A stretch of 64,000 nt of DNA from Campylobacter sp. MIT 97-5078 (GTDB taxonomy: Bacteria > Campylobacterota > Campylobacteria > Campylobacterales > Campylobacteraceae). Every line of letters begins with the position of its first letter. The stretch's first letter is position 1. The notes below the pieces were generated by a model. That model ran no database searches, was not told the origin of the DNA, and worked only from the letters and a program-made list of their open reading frames with translations. Below are positions 35,434 to 47,181 of this stretch, in pieces. The stretch spans positions 184,924 through 248,923 of the forward strand of contig NZ_QHLK01000001.1 in the NCBI RefSeq assembly GCF_006864455.1, read 5' to 3'. Position numbers and translations under genes: made by a program.

Positions 35434-36214
35434 TTAAACCTTATGCTTTTTAGCTAATCTATCAAAGCTCCAAATTTTACGTGCCTCATCAGCCTTTACA
35501 GGTTCTATGATAAGCATTTCTTCATCAGCCTTAAGTCTGTCTTCAAGTTCGCCAAAAGCATTTATATATAAACTATCACCATAAAAAAGCCAATCTTCAT
35601 CATTTTTAAGTTGCCCTATGCGATTTACTCTTAAAATAGCTGTTGAGTTTAAAAAAGCCCTTGTTTTAAGCAGTTCAAGCCATCTTTGCTGACTTTTAAA
35701 AGTGCAAGCACTTGGCATAATGACAAGATCGATTTTTTTAGCTCTAATTAAAGCCCAAAAAGCATCAAAATGAGCCTCAAAACCAAAAAGTAAGGCACAT
35801 TTTATACCCTCATAATCAAAATGAAAAAGTTTTAATCTCGTGCTTTTGTTACTAAAGAATTTCTCTTCATTCCAGTGCGTATAAGGCATAAGAATTTGCT
35901 GCTCATAGCTTGAAATTTCACCATTTGGAGCTACTTTTAAGCACACTTTTTTATAAGCCCTGCTTTGCACCTCGATAAAAGGAGCGATGATGCTAAGTTC
36001 ATATTTTTGAGCTAAATACACGAGGCTTTCTTTTTTTACCTGGCTTTGCTCTTTGATCATATTTTTAGGCATGGTTAAAAGTTCAGTAAAAAAGCTGTTT
36101 AGCACATATTCACCAAGCACGACAAGATTTGCCCCGCTTTGTTTTGAAGCTTTTAGATAATAATCAAGTCTCATTTCACTCAAAGGCAAAGTTGCTAGCT
36201 GTAAGGCAGCTATT

Positions 36215-36222
<8 letters not shown>
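35434..36222 (-). CDS. Nitrilase-fold protein lacking catalytic Lys and Cys
   Basis: 262 residues from the ATG at 36222. The carbon-nitrogen hydrolase fold is clear: Glu38 in '[13 protein letters not shown]' occupies the active-site Glu position. The usual YRKxHL appears as 'YEQQIL', with Gln108 at the Lys site, and the usual ICYDxxF appears as 'LFGFEAHF', with Gly147 at the Cys site. By this manual alignment two of three catalytic residues are lost, so a binding or structural role is likelier than hydrolysis. It overlaps the xseB-like gene by eight bases. The position matches Cj1056c. Confidence 0.8.
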
Positions 36223-39190
<2,968 letters not shown>

Positions 39191-39197
<7 letters not shown>

Positions 39198-39301
39198 TTT
39201 TTATCCTTTTTCTTAATTAAAACAAAAAAAAGCCCAGCTAGGGCAAAAACAATAATTATCGTTGTGATGACAAGGCTTGATGGCACCGGATTATTCAGCA
39301 T
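39191..39301 (-). CDS. 36-residue single-span membrane protein
   Basis: A very short gene tucked between ileS and gatA: '[20 protein letters not shown]' then '[16 protein letters not shown]'. It has one hydrophobic span with a Lys-rich C-terminal end, predicting the N-terminus outside. It overlaps the ileS stop by 11 bases and the gatA start by seven. I recall a similar small hydrophobic gene at the same position in C. jejuni (Cj1060c), which supports a real gene. Function unknown. Confidence 0.75.
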
Positions 39302-42059
39302 TCATCGCCTTTAAGACCTTAGCACATCTTGAACAAGGTTCGTTTTCGCTTTTAGCGTGAAATTTCCAACATCTTGGGCATTTGTGCTTGCTTGTTTTAA
39401 TGATCTTAAATTGATGATCTCCTACACTAAATTCAGCCAAAGCCTCACTTAAATCAAAGCTTCGCACCTCGCTGACCATAAAAAAGTCCTCAATCTCACT
39501 TATATCATAGCTTAAAAGCTCATTGGCGGTAGTTTGAAGGCTAAGCTCTAAAGTTGATTTGATGATCTTCTCTTTTTTAAGACTGTCAATGTGTTCTAAA
39601 AATTTCGCTCTAGCGCTAAGTAAAAGTTCATCGCTTATCTTAAAATCATACTCTAAGCCCCCATTAAAACAAAGATCAAACACATCTTTTGCACTGCCTT
39701 TTATAAGCACATTTGCATGCTCTAAAGCCTCATCAACACTATAAGTTAAAGTAGGAGCTAGTAGGATTAAAAGTTCTTTTGCTATCAAAACCATAGCACT
39801 TTGAGCACTTTGCCTTTTAGCCGAGTTTTTTGCATCACAATACAATCTATCTTTGCAAATATCAAGATAAATTCCACTTAAATCAGCGATGAGAAAATTC
39901 ATCAAAAGCCCATAAGCTTTAGCAAATTCATAAGTATCAAACAAAGCTTTTGTGTTTGCAAAAACCTTGCTTGCTTTGCTTAATATCCACTTGTCAATGA
40001 GACTAAAATTTTGTGTTTCTAAGAATTCAAGATCATTAGTGTTGGCTAGTAAAAAACGCAAGGTATTGCGGATTTTGCGGTATTGTTCGGCAACTTGTTT
40101 GAGTATATTTTCTGAAATTTTCAAATCACTTGAATAATCACTTAAGAAAATCCATAGCCTTAAAATCTCTACCCCATAAGTCTTTGCAACCATTTTTGGA
40201 TCGATGACATTGCCCTTAGACTTACTCATCTTTTGACCCTTCTCATCTATAGTAAAACCATGCGTTAAAACGCTTTTATAGGGGGCTTTTTCATTGATGA
40301 TTGAAGAGATTAAAAGCGAACTTTGAAACCAACCTCTGTGCTGATCGCTACCTTCTAAATACATACTTGCTGAAAATCCTCCCGCATCATAAAGCCCACT
40401 TTTAAGCACAGCTTCAAAGGTCGAACCACTATCAAACCATACATCAAGTATATCCTCAACCTTTTCTAAGTCTTTAGCCTCATAGCTTGAGTTTGGCGGT
40501 AAAAGTTCAGCTATACTCAAATTCCACCACGCATCAGCTCCTTTTTGCTCGAAAATCTTTGCTATATGTTCATATAAAGTAAAATCTAAAAGCACTTCTT
40601 TTGTTTTTTTGTCTCTAAAAAAGGCTATTGGTGTTCCCCAAGCTCTTTGCCTTGAGATACACCAATCAGGGCGATTTTGCACCATAGAACCTATGCGTTT
40701 AATCCCACTTTGTGGATAAAATCTTATTTTTTCAAGCTCTTTTAAGGCAAGCTCTCTTAGGCTTTTTTGATTGAGTTTTTTTTCATCCATCACAATAAAC
40801 CATTGTTTTGTTGCCCTATAAATCACAGGTTTATGTGTCCTCCAGCAAAATGGATAAGAGTGTATAAATTTAGAGCAAGATAAGACGCTTGAGTCGAGTA
40901 ATTTGATAATCTTTTCATTTGCCTTAAAGATATGAAGTCCGATAAACTCATCAAGTTTATCCTCAGGTAAAAGCTTTTTAGTTCTTAAAGTTTCATCATA
41001 AAGTCCTGCGTCATCAACAGGCATAAGCACTTCAAGTTTGTATTTTAAACCCACATGATAATCATCTTCGCCGTGTCCTGGAGCAGTATGCACAAGTCCG
41101 GTTCCTCCGTCCATTAAAACATGATCGCCTAGTATGAGTAAGGATTTTCTTGAATTTAAAGGATTGATAGCTTCAAGATATTCAAGCTCGCTAGCTTTAA
41201 AGTTTTTTTGCACCTGTGCCTTAGTAAAGCCCTTTTCTACCATACTTTTAAGCAAGGGTTTTGCAAAGATTAGGTTTTCACTTGTAAGCACATATTCTTC
41301 ATCTGGATTTAAAGCTATAGCTACGTTTGCCACCAAAGTCCAAGGCGTAGTTGTCCAAATCACAGCCTTTGCTTCTTTTACTCCAAGCTTTTCACAAGCT
41401 TTTTCATCTAGACTAAAGGCTACAAAAAGCGAATAATCCTCTTTATCCTCATACTCTACCTCAGCTTCAGCCAAAGCTGATTGAGCTGCCCAGCTCCAAA
41501 ATACAGGCTTGCTTCTTTCAAGCAAAAGTCCTTTTTCAAACACCTTGCAAAGTGCGCGATAAATATTTGCTTCAAAAGCAAAATCCATAGTCAAATAAGG
41601 CTTATTCCAGTCTGCAATAACTCCAAGCTCTTTAAAACCTTCTTTTTGCAAAGCAATAAATTTACTTGCATGCTCACGGCATAGTGTGCGAATTTCTTGA
41701 GTATTTGCACTTTGTTTTTTTTCTTTTAAACTCAACTCAACTTGCTGTTCTATAGGCAAACCATGACAATCCCAGCCCGGTGTAAAACGCACCCTTTCGC
41801 CGTTAAAATAATGTGTTTTTATGATGGTTTCCTTAAGGATTTTATTTAAGGCATGTCCTATGTGAATGTAGCCATTTGCATAAGGAGGACCATCATGAAG
41901 CGTAAAACTTTTACTTGCTTTTTCTCGTTTTTGCTTCATTTTTTCATACGCATAATTGTTTTCAAACCATCTTTTAAAAGCCTTTGACTCGTTTTCTGGG
42001 AGGTTTGCACGCATAGCAAAACTCGTATTTGGCAAAAGCAAAGTATCTTTATAATCCAT
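39291..42059 (-). CDS. ileS: Isoleucyl-tRNA synthetase
   Basis: 922 residues, class I synthetase. '[15 protein letters not shown]' carries the HIGH motif and '[12 protein letters not shown]' the KMSKS loop. The editing domain lies between ('[18 protein letters not shown]'). The C-terminal zinc finger is '[20 protein letters not shown]'. Complete and of normal length. It starts an operon running leftward through gatA and guaB. Confidence 0.98.
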   Translation of the reverse strand: MDYKDTLLLPNTSFAMRANLPENESKAFKRWFENNYAYEKMKQKREKASKSFTLHDGPPYANGYIHIGHALNKILKETIIKTHYFNGERVRFTPGWDCHGLPIEQQVELSLKEKKQSANTQEIRTLCREHASKFIALQKEGFKELGVIADWNKPYLTMDFAFEANIYRALCKVFEKGLLLERSKPVFWSWAAQSALAEAEVEYEDKEDYSLFVAFSLDEKACEKLGVKEAKAVIWTTTPWTLVANVAIALNPDEEYVLTSENLIFAKPLLKSMVEKGFTKAQVQKNFKASELEYLEAINPLNSRKSLLILGDHVLMDGGTGLVHTAPGHGEDDYHVGLKYKLEVLMPVDDAGLYDETLRTKKLLPEDKLDEFIGLHIFKANEKIIKLLDSSVLSCSKFIHSYPFCWRTHKPVIYRATKQWFIVMDEKKLNQKSLRELALKELEKIRFYPQSGIKRIGSMVQNRPDWCISRQRAWGTPIAFFRDKKTKEVLLDFTLYEHIAKIFEQKGADAWWNLSIAELLPPNSSYEAKDLEKVEDILDVWFDSGSTFEAVLKSGLYDAGGFSASMYLEGSDQHRGWFQSSLLISSIINEKAPYKSVLTHGFTIDEKGQKMSKSKGNVIDPKMVAKTYGVEILRLWIFLSDYSSDLKISENILKQVAEQYRKIRNTLRFLLANTNDLEFLETQNFSLIDKWILSKASKVFANTKALFDTYEFAKAYGLLMNFLIADLSGIYLDICKDRLYCDAKNSAKRQSAQSAMVLIAKELLILLAPTLTYSVDEALEHANVLIKGSAKDVFDLCFNGGLEYDFKISDELLLSARAKFLEHIDSLKKEKIIKSTLELSLQTTANELLSYDISEIEDFFMVSEVRSFDLSEALAEFSVGDHQFKIIKTSKHKCPRCWKFHAKSENEPCSRCAKVLKAMNAE

Positions 42060-42132
42060 AATTTTCCTTAAAAAACTTAAATATAAGCTACAATTTTACT
42101 TAAAAATGCTTTAAATTTGACTTTAAATTAGC

Positions 42133-42138
42133 TATAAT
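42133..42138 (+). promoter_or_regulatory. -10 box for the cinA-like gene
   Basis: TATAAT on the plus strand, 22 bases ahead of the ATG at 42160, in the short divergent gap with ileS. No clear -35 at proper spacing. Confidence 0.5.
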
Positions 42139-42159
42139 TTCAAAAAAATAAGGAAAAAA

Positions 42160-43248
42160 ATGAGACATTTGCTTTTAATTATAGGCGAAGATTTACACTT
42201 GCATAAAAATTTTATCGCTTATATTTGTGAAGAATATGAAAAAAAATTCAAAGAACTCAATGAGCTTAAAATTCTTACCAAAGCAAGCAAAGATTTGCCT
42301 TTTTTGCTTGAGGGCTGGATCAAAGAATTTAACTATATCACTATCTTTTCAAATCAAGTAAATTATGTTATCGTCGCAAAGATTTTAGCCACTTTAAATG
42401 AAGACTTACTCGTTTTAAAAGATGATATTTTAGTGCCTTCAAAAACTTTAAGCTTTGATCAAAATAGCTTTATCAGCACTTTTGAAAGATCAAAAGTAAA
42501 TTGCATTAAAACAGAACTACACCAAAAACTTCCTGCCATACTTCACGAGCTTGAAGATGAATTTGACTTTTTTATGCTTAAAGATATAGACGAACAGAGT
42601 GCAAGGCTCTTGCTTGAAACCTTAACAAAGTCCTATGACACAAGCATACAAACTACAAGCATTTTAGAAAATCTCATACTCATCAAAGCAAGCAACATAG
42701 AACACGCCAAACTTGAAAGCTTTTTTATGGCATGCAAAAACCTTTTTGGTGCAAAAATGATGCTTGGCAACAATCCCCTTAAATACCTCGCACAAACACT
42801 AAAAGAAAAAAATCTTAAAATTTCTTTTGCAGAATCTTGCACAGCTGGGCTTTGTGCCGCAAATTTAGCTCAAATTGACGGAGTTTCTGCTCTTTTTGAA
42901 GGTTCTTTGATCACTTACTCAAACCGCTTAAAACACGAATGGCTCGGTATTAGCGAAGGTGTTCTTGAAAATGGAGGTGAGTATAGTGAGCGTTGTGTGT
43001 ATTTTATGCTTAAAGGCACTTTTAAAACAAGTCAATGTGATTTTGCCCTGGCTATCAGCGGGGTAGCTGGCGAGGCTAATGAGCCAACTTGCAAAAGTGG
43101 CAGGGTGTTTATAGGGGCGATGTATAAAGATGGCACTTTTTTACAAGAAATACTTGATTTTAAGGGCAATAGAAATTTCATCAGAGAGCAAGCGTGTTTG
43201 GCTGCATTTTGCTTGATGATGCGACTTAAACCTGAATTTTTTGTTTAA
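42160..43248 (+). CDS. CinA/PncC-domain protein
   Basis: 362 residues. The C-terminal half is a CinA C-terminal domain, which in other bacteria deamidates nicotinamide mononucleotide: 'KISFAESCTAGLCAANLAQI', 'LITYSNRLKHEWLGI' and 'CDFALAISGVAGEANEP'. The N-terminal half ('HLLLIIGEDLHLHKNFIAYI') does not look like the usual CinA molybdopterin-type domain and I do not recognise it. Matches Cj1062 in position. AAGG precedes the ATG. Confidence 0.8.
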   Translation: MRHLLLIIGEDLHLHKNFIAYICEEYEKKFKELNELKILTKASKDLPFLLEGWIKEFNYITIFSNQVNYVIVAKILATLNEDLLVLKDDILVPSKTLSFDQNSFISTFERSKVNCIKTELHQKLPAILHELEDEFDFFMLKDIDEQSARLLLETLTKSYDTSIQTTSILENLILIKASNIEHAKLESFFMACKNLFGAKMMLGNNPLKYLAQTLKEKNLKISFAESCTAGLCAANLAQIDGVSALFEGSLITYSNRLKHEWLGISEGVLENGGEYSERCVYFMLKGTFKTSQCDFALAISGVAGEANEPTCKSGRVFIGAMYKDGTFLQEILDFKGNRNFIREQACLAAFCLMMRLKPEFFV

Positions 43249-43265
43249 ATTTAAGGAAGAATATA

Positions 43266-43688
43266 ATGCAAGAACTTAGACGAAAAAATGACTTAGAAAA
43301 AGCCTTTAAACTGATAAAGCAACTTCGCCCAAGCCTTACTTTAGCTGAATTTTTAGATAAAGCTGAACTTGCTTTTAAAACTGAATATTATAAACTTTTT
43401 GCATTTCAGGGTGAAAATGATGAATTTATAGCACTTTGTGGGGTTATGCCTTTTAATGTGCTTTATCATGAAGCTTGTCTTTATATTTGTGATTTTGTGG
43501 TTGATGAGAACTTAAGAGGCAAGGGCGTGGGAGCAAGATGCCTTAAAGAGCTTGAAAGTTGGGCAAAAGCTCAAGGCTATAAAGAGCTAGAGCTGAGCTC
43601 AAGTTTTTTTAGAAAAGAAGCACATAGCTTTTATGAAGAAAAAATGGCTTTTGAAAAAACAGGCTTTGTGTTTAAGAAAGGTTTATAA
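43266..43688 (+). CDS. GNAT-family N-acetyltransferase
   Basis: 140 residues. The acetyl-CoA site is visible as 'DFVVDENLRGKGVGARCLKE' (R/Q-x-x-G-x-G/A), then 'FYEEKMAFEKTGFVFKK'. It is 17 bases after the cinA-like gene and probably co-transcribed; matches Cj1063 in position. The substrate cannot be predicted. Confidence 0.85.
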   Translation: MQELRRKNDLEKAFKLIKQLRPSLTLAEFLDKAELAFKTEYYKLFAFQGENDEFIALCGVMPFNVLYHEACLYICDFVVDENLRGKGVGARCLKELESWAKAQGYKELELSSSFFRKEAHSFYEEKMAFEKTGFVFKKGL

Positions 43689-43809
43689 AATTAACCTTAA
43701 AAAGATTTTTAAAAAAGAATAAAGCTTGTATTTAAAGTATTTTCTACAAAGAAAATAATGCTGTATTTTATATTATCAAATGCAAGTTCTAAATTCAGCC
43801 TGCAAAACA

Positions 43810-43828
43810 TTGGCTCAATCAAACTTAA
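43810..43828 (+). repeat. Left terminal inverted repeat of a decayed IS element
   Basis: TTGGCTCAATCAAACTTAA matches the reverse complement of 49641-49659 at 18 of 19 positions. It lies 24 bases ahead of the transposase-like ATG. I see no convincing target-site duplication outside the two repeats. Confidence 0.75.
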
Positions 43829-43852
43829 AGTTAAAATAAGGAGCTTTAAGCT

Positions 43853-44150
43853 ATGATTAGCACGATAAAAAATGAGTAGAAGTTGTTTCAAGAATTTCAG
43901 AAACTAAATTTAGGGAAATTTTAAAGTATTTTTGCCTTGATTGGGCGATGAAATTATATTAAAATATGTAGATAATATTAAATATAAAGTATATAAAGTA
44001 AAACTGCGGCAAAAATTAGTAAGATGCAATCAAAGCTTGTTAGGAATTAGAATAGAACAATAAAACGCAAAAAGCATTTTAATAATAGACTGAAAGATTG
44101 TTATTGGGGTTTGAAAATTAAAAGTTTTCAAAGAAGAAAGCAAAAAAGTG
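43853..44150 (+). pseudogene. 5' half of a decayed IS1595-like transposase gene
   Basis: An ATG at 43853 with AAGGAG upstream opens 'MISTIKNE', then stops. The adjacent frame continues 'VSRISETKFREILKYFCLD', the usual opening of IS1595-type transposases, which lead into a helix-turn-helix. Beyond this many stops and frame changes occur; a weak trace ('KIVIGV' then 'KLKVF') may be the middle domain. The restriction gene begins at 44184 in the same orientation. The 3' half lies on the other side of the type III locus. Element boundaries other than the inverted repeat are approximate. Confidence 0.65.
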
Positions 44151-44183
44151 AGATTGCTTCATTTAGGCTAAAAAAGGGTAGAG

Positions 44184-47138
44184 ATGATTTTTGAGAGACA
44201 AGTTTATCAGCAAGAATGTATAGGCAATGTTATTTCTGTATTACAAGGCTTTGACTTTGACACACATAATGCAGAAAATCTTAAAGCTTGTTTAGATAGA
44301 TTCTACAGCACACATACTATGCCCTTAAAGAATTTAAGCAATAAACTCAATCTTGATATTCTTATGGAGACAGGCACGGGCAAGACTTTTACCTATCTAA
44401 ACCTCATCTTTGAATTACACCGCAATTTCAATCAAAACAAATTTATTATTTTTGTCCCACGAAAAGCGATTTTAGAATCTGTTAAACAAAACATCAAACT
44501 CACTAAAGATTATTTCTACACCCAATACAATAAACACCTCAAAGCCTATGTTTATAGCGATACAAAGAGCCAATCCAACATCATCAATCATTACATTAAA
44601 AATACTAATGAACTCTCTGTGTTAATCCTTACCAATAGCTCCATTGACAAAAAGGATAATATTTTAAATAGAAGCAATGAAGGGCTTTTTAATGTAGAGA
44701 GTATCTTTACAAATATTGCTAATCTAAAGCCAATTAGCATTATCGATGAACCCCATTTGCTAAAAGGCGAGGCATTTAATAAATATTTTTCACAGATTGA
44801 TTCTTTGTATTTTCGCTTTGGGGCGACCTTCCCTAAAGAAAAGGAATACGCACTAAGCAATATTGTTTATTGCCTTGATTCCATAAATGCCTTTAATCAT
44901 TATCTTGTAAAACAAATACGCACACACACTATCATTCAAGACAATACTAGCCCCTATCTCATCAAAGCCGATAATAAGGCAAATGCAACTTTTTCTTATT
45001 TTGTCAATGGAATCGAAAAACAAAAAAGAATAACCCTAAACCAAGACTTGGGAGAGCTAGACCCTAAATTTCGGGGGAGTTGCCTTATAAAAATCACCAA
45101 AGACAAAGTCTATTTAGACAATGGAGAGATAATCCAAACCAAAAAAAGCTATGTTTTGCAAGAAAGTGAGATTAGTTTATTGTTACAAAAAGCCATTGAC
45201 TTGCATTTCAAAAAAGAAATAGCCCTATTCCAAAAGGGCATTAAAGCTTTAAGCTTGTTTTTTATCCCTAGCATTGAGGACTTTAGGGGCGAAGAGCCTT
45301 TTATCAAAAAGGAATTTGAGAGAATCTATAAGCAAAAGCGAGAGGAGGTTTTAAGGCAGAATCTCCCCCAAGAGTATAGGGAATATTTAGACCAAGACTT
45401 TGACAAAGACAATGTTTTACGCGTGCATCAGGGCTATTTTAGTGGCGATAGCCTAAAGCTAACCAAGAAAAAAGAAAGCAACAAAGAAAACATCGAAGCA
45501 AACGATATAAAAATGATTTTAGAGGAAAAAGAAAAGATTCTTTCTTTTCAAACCCCTTTGCGGTTTATCTTTAGCGTATGGGCGTTGCAAGAGGGTTGGG
45601 ATAATCCAAATATCTTTACGCTCACCAAATTAGCAAATTCTAGCAGCGAGACAAGCAGGCATCAGCAAGTAGGCAGGGGCTTGAGGCTCTGTGTCAATAG
45701 CGAGGGCAAACGCATTACCCATTCTTTTGTGGATTATAACGACAATGAATTTTTTGCTATCAATTATCTTGATATGATTGTAAGCAGCAAGGAAAGAGGC
45801 TTTCTTGAGGGCTTACAAAAAGAAATCGAAGATTCTAGCTTTTCTCTAGGTAGCAGTATTTTAAATCGAGAATCTTTGCAGCACTTCAACCTCAACGAAC
45901 GACAGATTAATAAGTTTTTAGACAAGCTAGAAGATTTGGCTTGTTTAGAGTTTGATGAGGATAGGAATGTCTATGCAATCATCTCTCCAATCTATGATGC
46001 GATGCAAACAGAGAGCATAAAAGAGCTTTTAGGAGGGCATTATAAAGAGGTATTAGAGGCATTTAAGCCCAAAGAAAATAAGCACGAATATGCAACAAAT
46101 GGCGATAATGAAACGACCGATGAAATAAACATCAGGCAAAACCTTGCCAAAGAATTTAAAGAACTATGGCAGAGCATCAACGCCAAAGCACAAATTATCT
46201 ATCAAAACATCAACCAAGCTAATTTAATAGAATCTATCGTAAAATCTTTTAATGCCGAAACTATCCCAAAAGAAAATATCCTCTATGAGAAAAAGGTCTA
46301 TGATAGCAAAAACAATAGAATCATTCCAGAAAAGCTAGAAAGCATAGCGACAAAAGATTATTTGCCCACTTTGCATAAAAACTTGCCACAATTACTCATC
46401 GAGTTTGCCAAAAACCAAAAACGAAGCAACGAGGAATTGCCCTTGAAATTCTTGCTAGAGATATATAACCACCCGCAACTTAACAAACAAAGCTTTATCA
46501 ATTCGCCCAAAACAGCCTTTGAAGCTTTGCAAGATTGTATCAAAGAGGAACTACACAAAAACTTGATCCAATCTGTAAGCTATGATTTCTCACAAAATAT
46601 CTTTAGCAACGAGAGATTCCAAATCCTCTATTTAGCAGATGGCACGCCAAAGCAAAGCATAAAAAAGCACATACTAGGCAGATATATCGCCAAAAGCAAT
46701 GGGCGAGATTGTATCCCAAGCGATAAATATCTCTATGATAAAGCCGTATGTGATTCTAAAATCGAAGAAGAAATAAGCCTAGAAAATAACCTCTCTATCC
46801 TCAATCACCAAATAGAAATCTTTGCCAAGCTCCCTAAGCTTAGTATCCCCACACCCTATAAAAACTATGAACCCGATTTTGCCTATTTACTCAAAAACGA
46901 CAAAGGGCAGAAAATCTTTTTTGTCTGTGAAAGCAAGGGCTATGATAAAGCAAGTGAGATTCCAGAGCAAGAGAGAAAAAAGATTGATTATGCCAGAGTG
47001 TTTTTTGAAAAACTAAACGAAAGTATGCAAGATAAAAATATCAAAGTGCTTTTTAATACCCGCATTAATAAGCAAAACTTGCTAGAAGTCTTGCAAGAGG
47101 TTATTCAACAAGAGATGATTCAACAAAAAGCGACATAA
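44184..47138 (+). CDS. res: Type III restriction enzyme, Res subunit
   Basis: 984 residues. Superfamily 2 helicase/translocase with Walker A 'METGTGKTFTYLN' (GTGKT at 64-68), a DExx motif in the form 'SIIDEPHLLKG' near 187, and motif VI 'HQQVGRGLRLCVN' near 497. A C-terminal PD-(D/E)xK nuclease is visible as 'EPDFAYLL' near 896 and 'VCESKG' near 916. It cleaves DNA with Mod after ATP-driven translocation or sliding. It precedes mod, the reverse of the classical mod-res order. No simple-sequence repeat interrupts it. GATTCT-rich codon use hints at acquisition from a Helicobacter-like source. Confidence 0.93.
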   Translation: MIFERQVYQQECIGNVISVLQGFDFDTHNAENLKACLDRFYSTHTMPLKNLSNKLNLDILMETGTGKTFTYLNLIFELHRNFNQNKFIIFVPRKAILESVKQNIKLTKDYFYTQYNKHLKAYVYSDTKSQSNIINHYIKNTNELSVLILTNSSIDKKDNILNRSNEGLFNVESIFTNIANLKPISIIDEPHLLKGEAFNKYFSQIDSLYFRFGATFPKEKEYALSNIVYCLDSINAFNHYLVKQIRTHTIIQDNTSPYLIKADNKANATFSYFVNGIEKQKRITLNQDLGELDPKFRGSCLIKITKDKVYLDNGEIIQTKKSYVLQESEISLLLQKAIDLHFKKEIALFQKGIKALSLFFIPSIEDFRGEEPFIKKEFERIYKQKREEVLRQNLPQEYREYLDQDFDKDNVLRVHQGYFSGDSLKLTKKKESNKENIEANDIKMILEEKEKILSFQTPLRFIFSVWALQEGWDNPNIFTLTKLANSSSETSRHQQVGRGLRLCVNSEGKRITHSFVDYNDNEFFAINYLDMIVSSKERGFLEGLQKEIEDSSFSLGSSILNRESLQHFNLNERQINKFLDKLEDLACLEFDEDRNVYAIISPIYDAMQTESIKELLGGHYKEVLEAFKPKENKHEYATNGDNETTDEINIRQNLAKEFKELWQSINAKAQIIYQNINQANLIESIVKSFNAETIPKENILYEKKVYDSKNNRIIPEKLESIATKDYLPTLHKNLPQLLIEFAKNQKRSNEELPLKFLLEIYNHPQLNKQSFINSPKTAFEALQDCIKEELHKNLIQSVSYDFSQNIFSNERFQILYLADGTPKQSIKKHILGRYIAKSNGRDCIPSDKYLYDKAVCDSKIEEEISLENNLSILNHQIEIFAKLPKLSIPTPYKNYEPDFAYLLKNDKGQKIFFVCESKGYDKASEIPEQERKKIDYARVFFEKLNESMQDKNIKVLFNTRINKQNLLEVLQEVIQQEMIQQKAT

Positions 47139-47181
47139 AAAGTCTTATAAAAATGATAAACAGATTCTTAAAGGAGTGCAA

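Noticed and set aside
43709..43891. 60-codon minus-strand frame before the type III locus
   Set aside because: It spans the left IS inverted repeat and the transposase start, so it is unlikely to be a gene; part may be a relic but nothing is recognisable.
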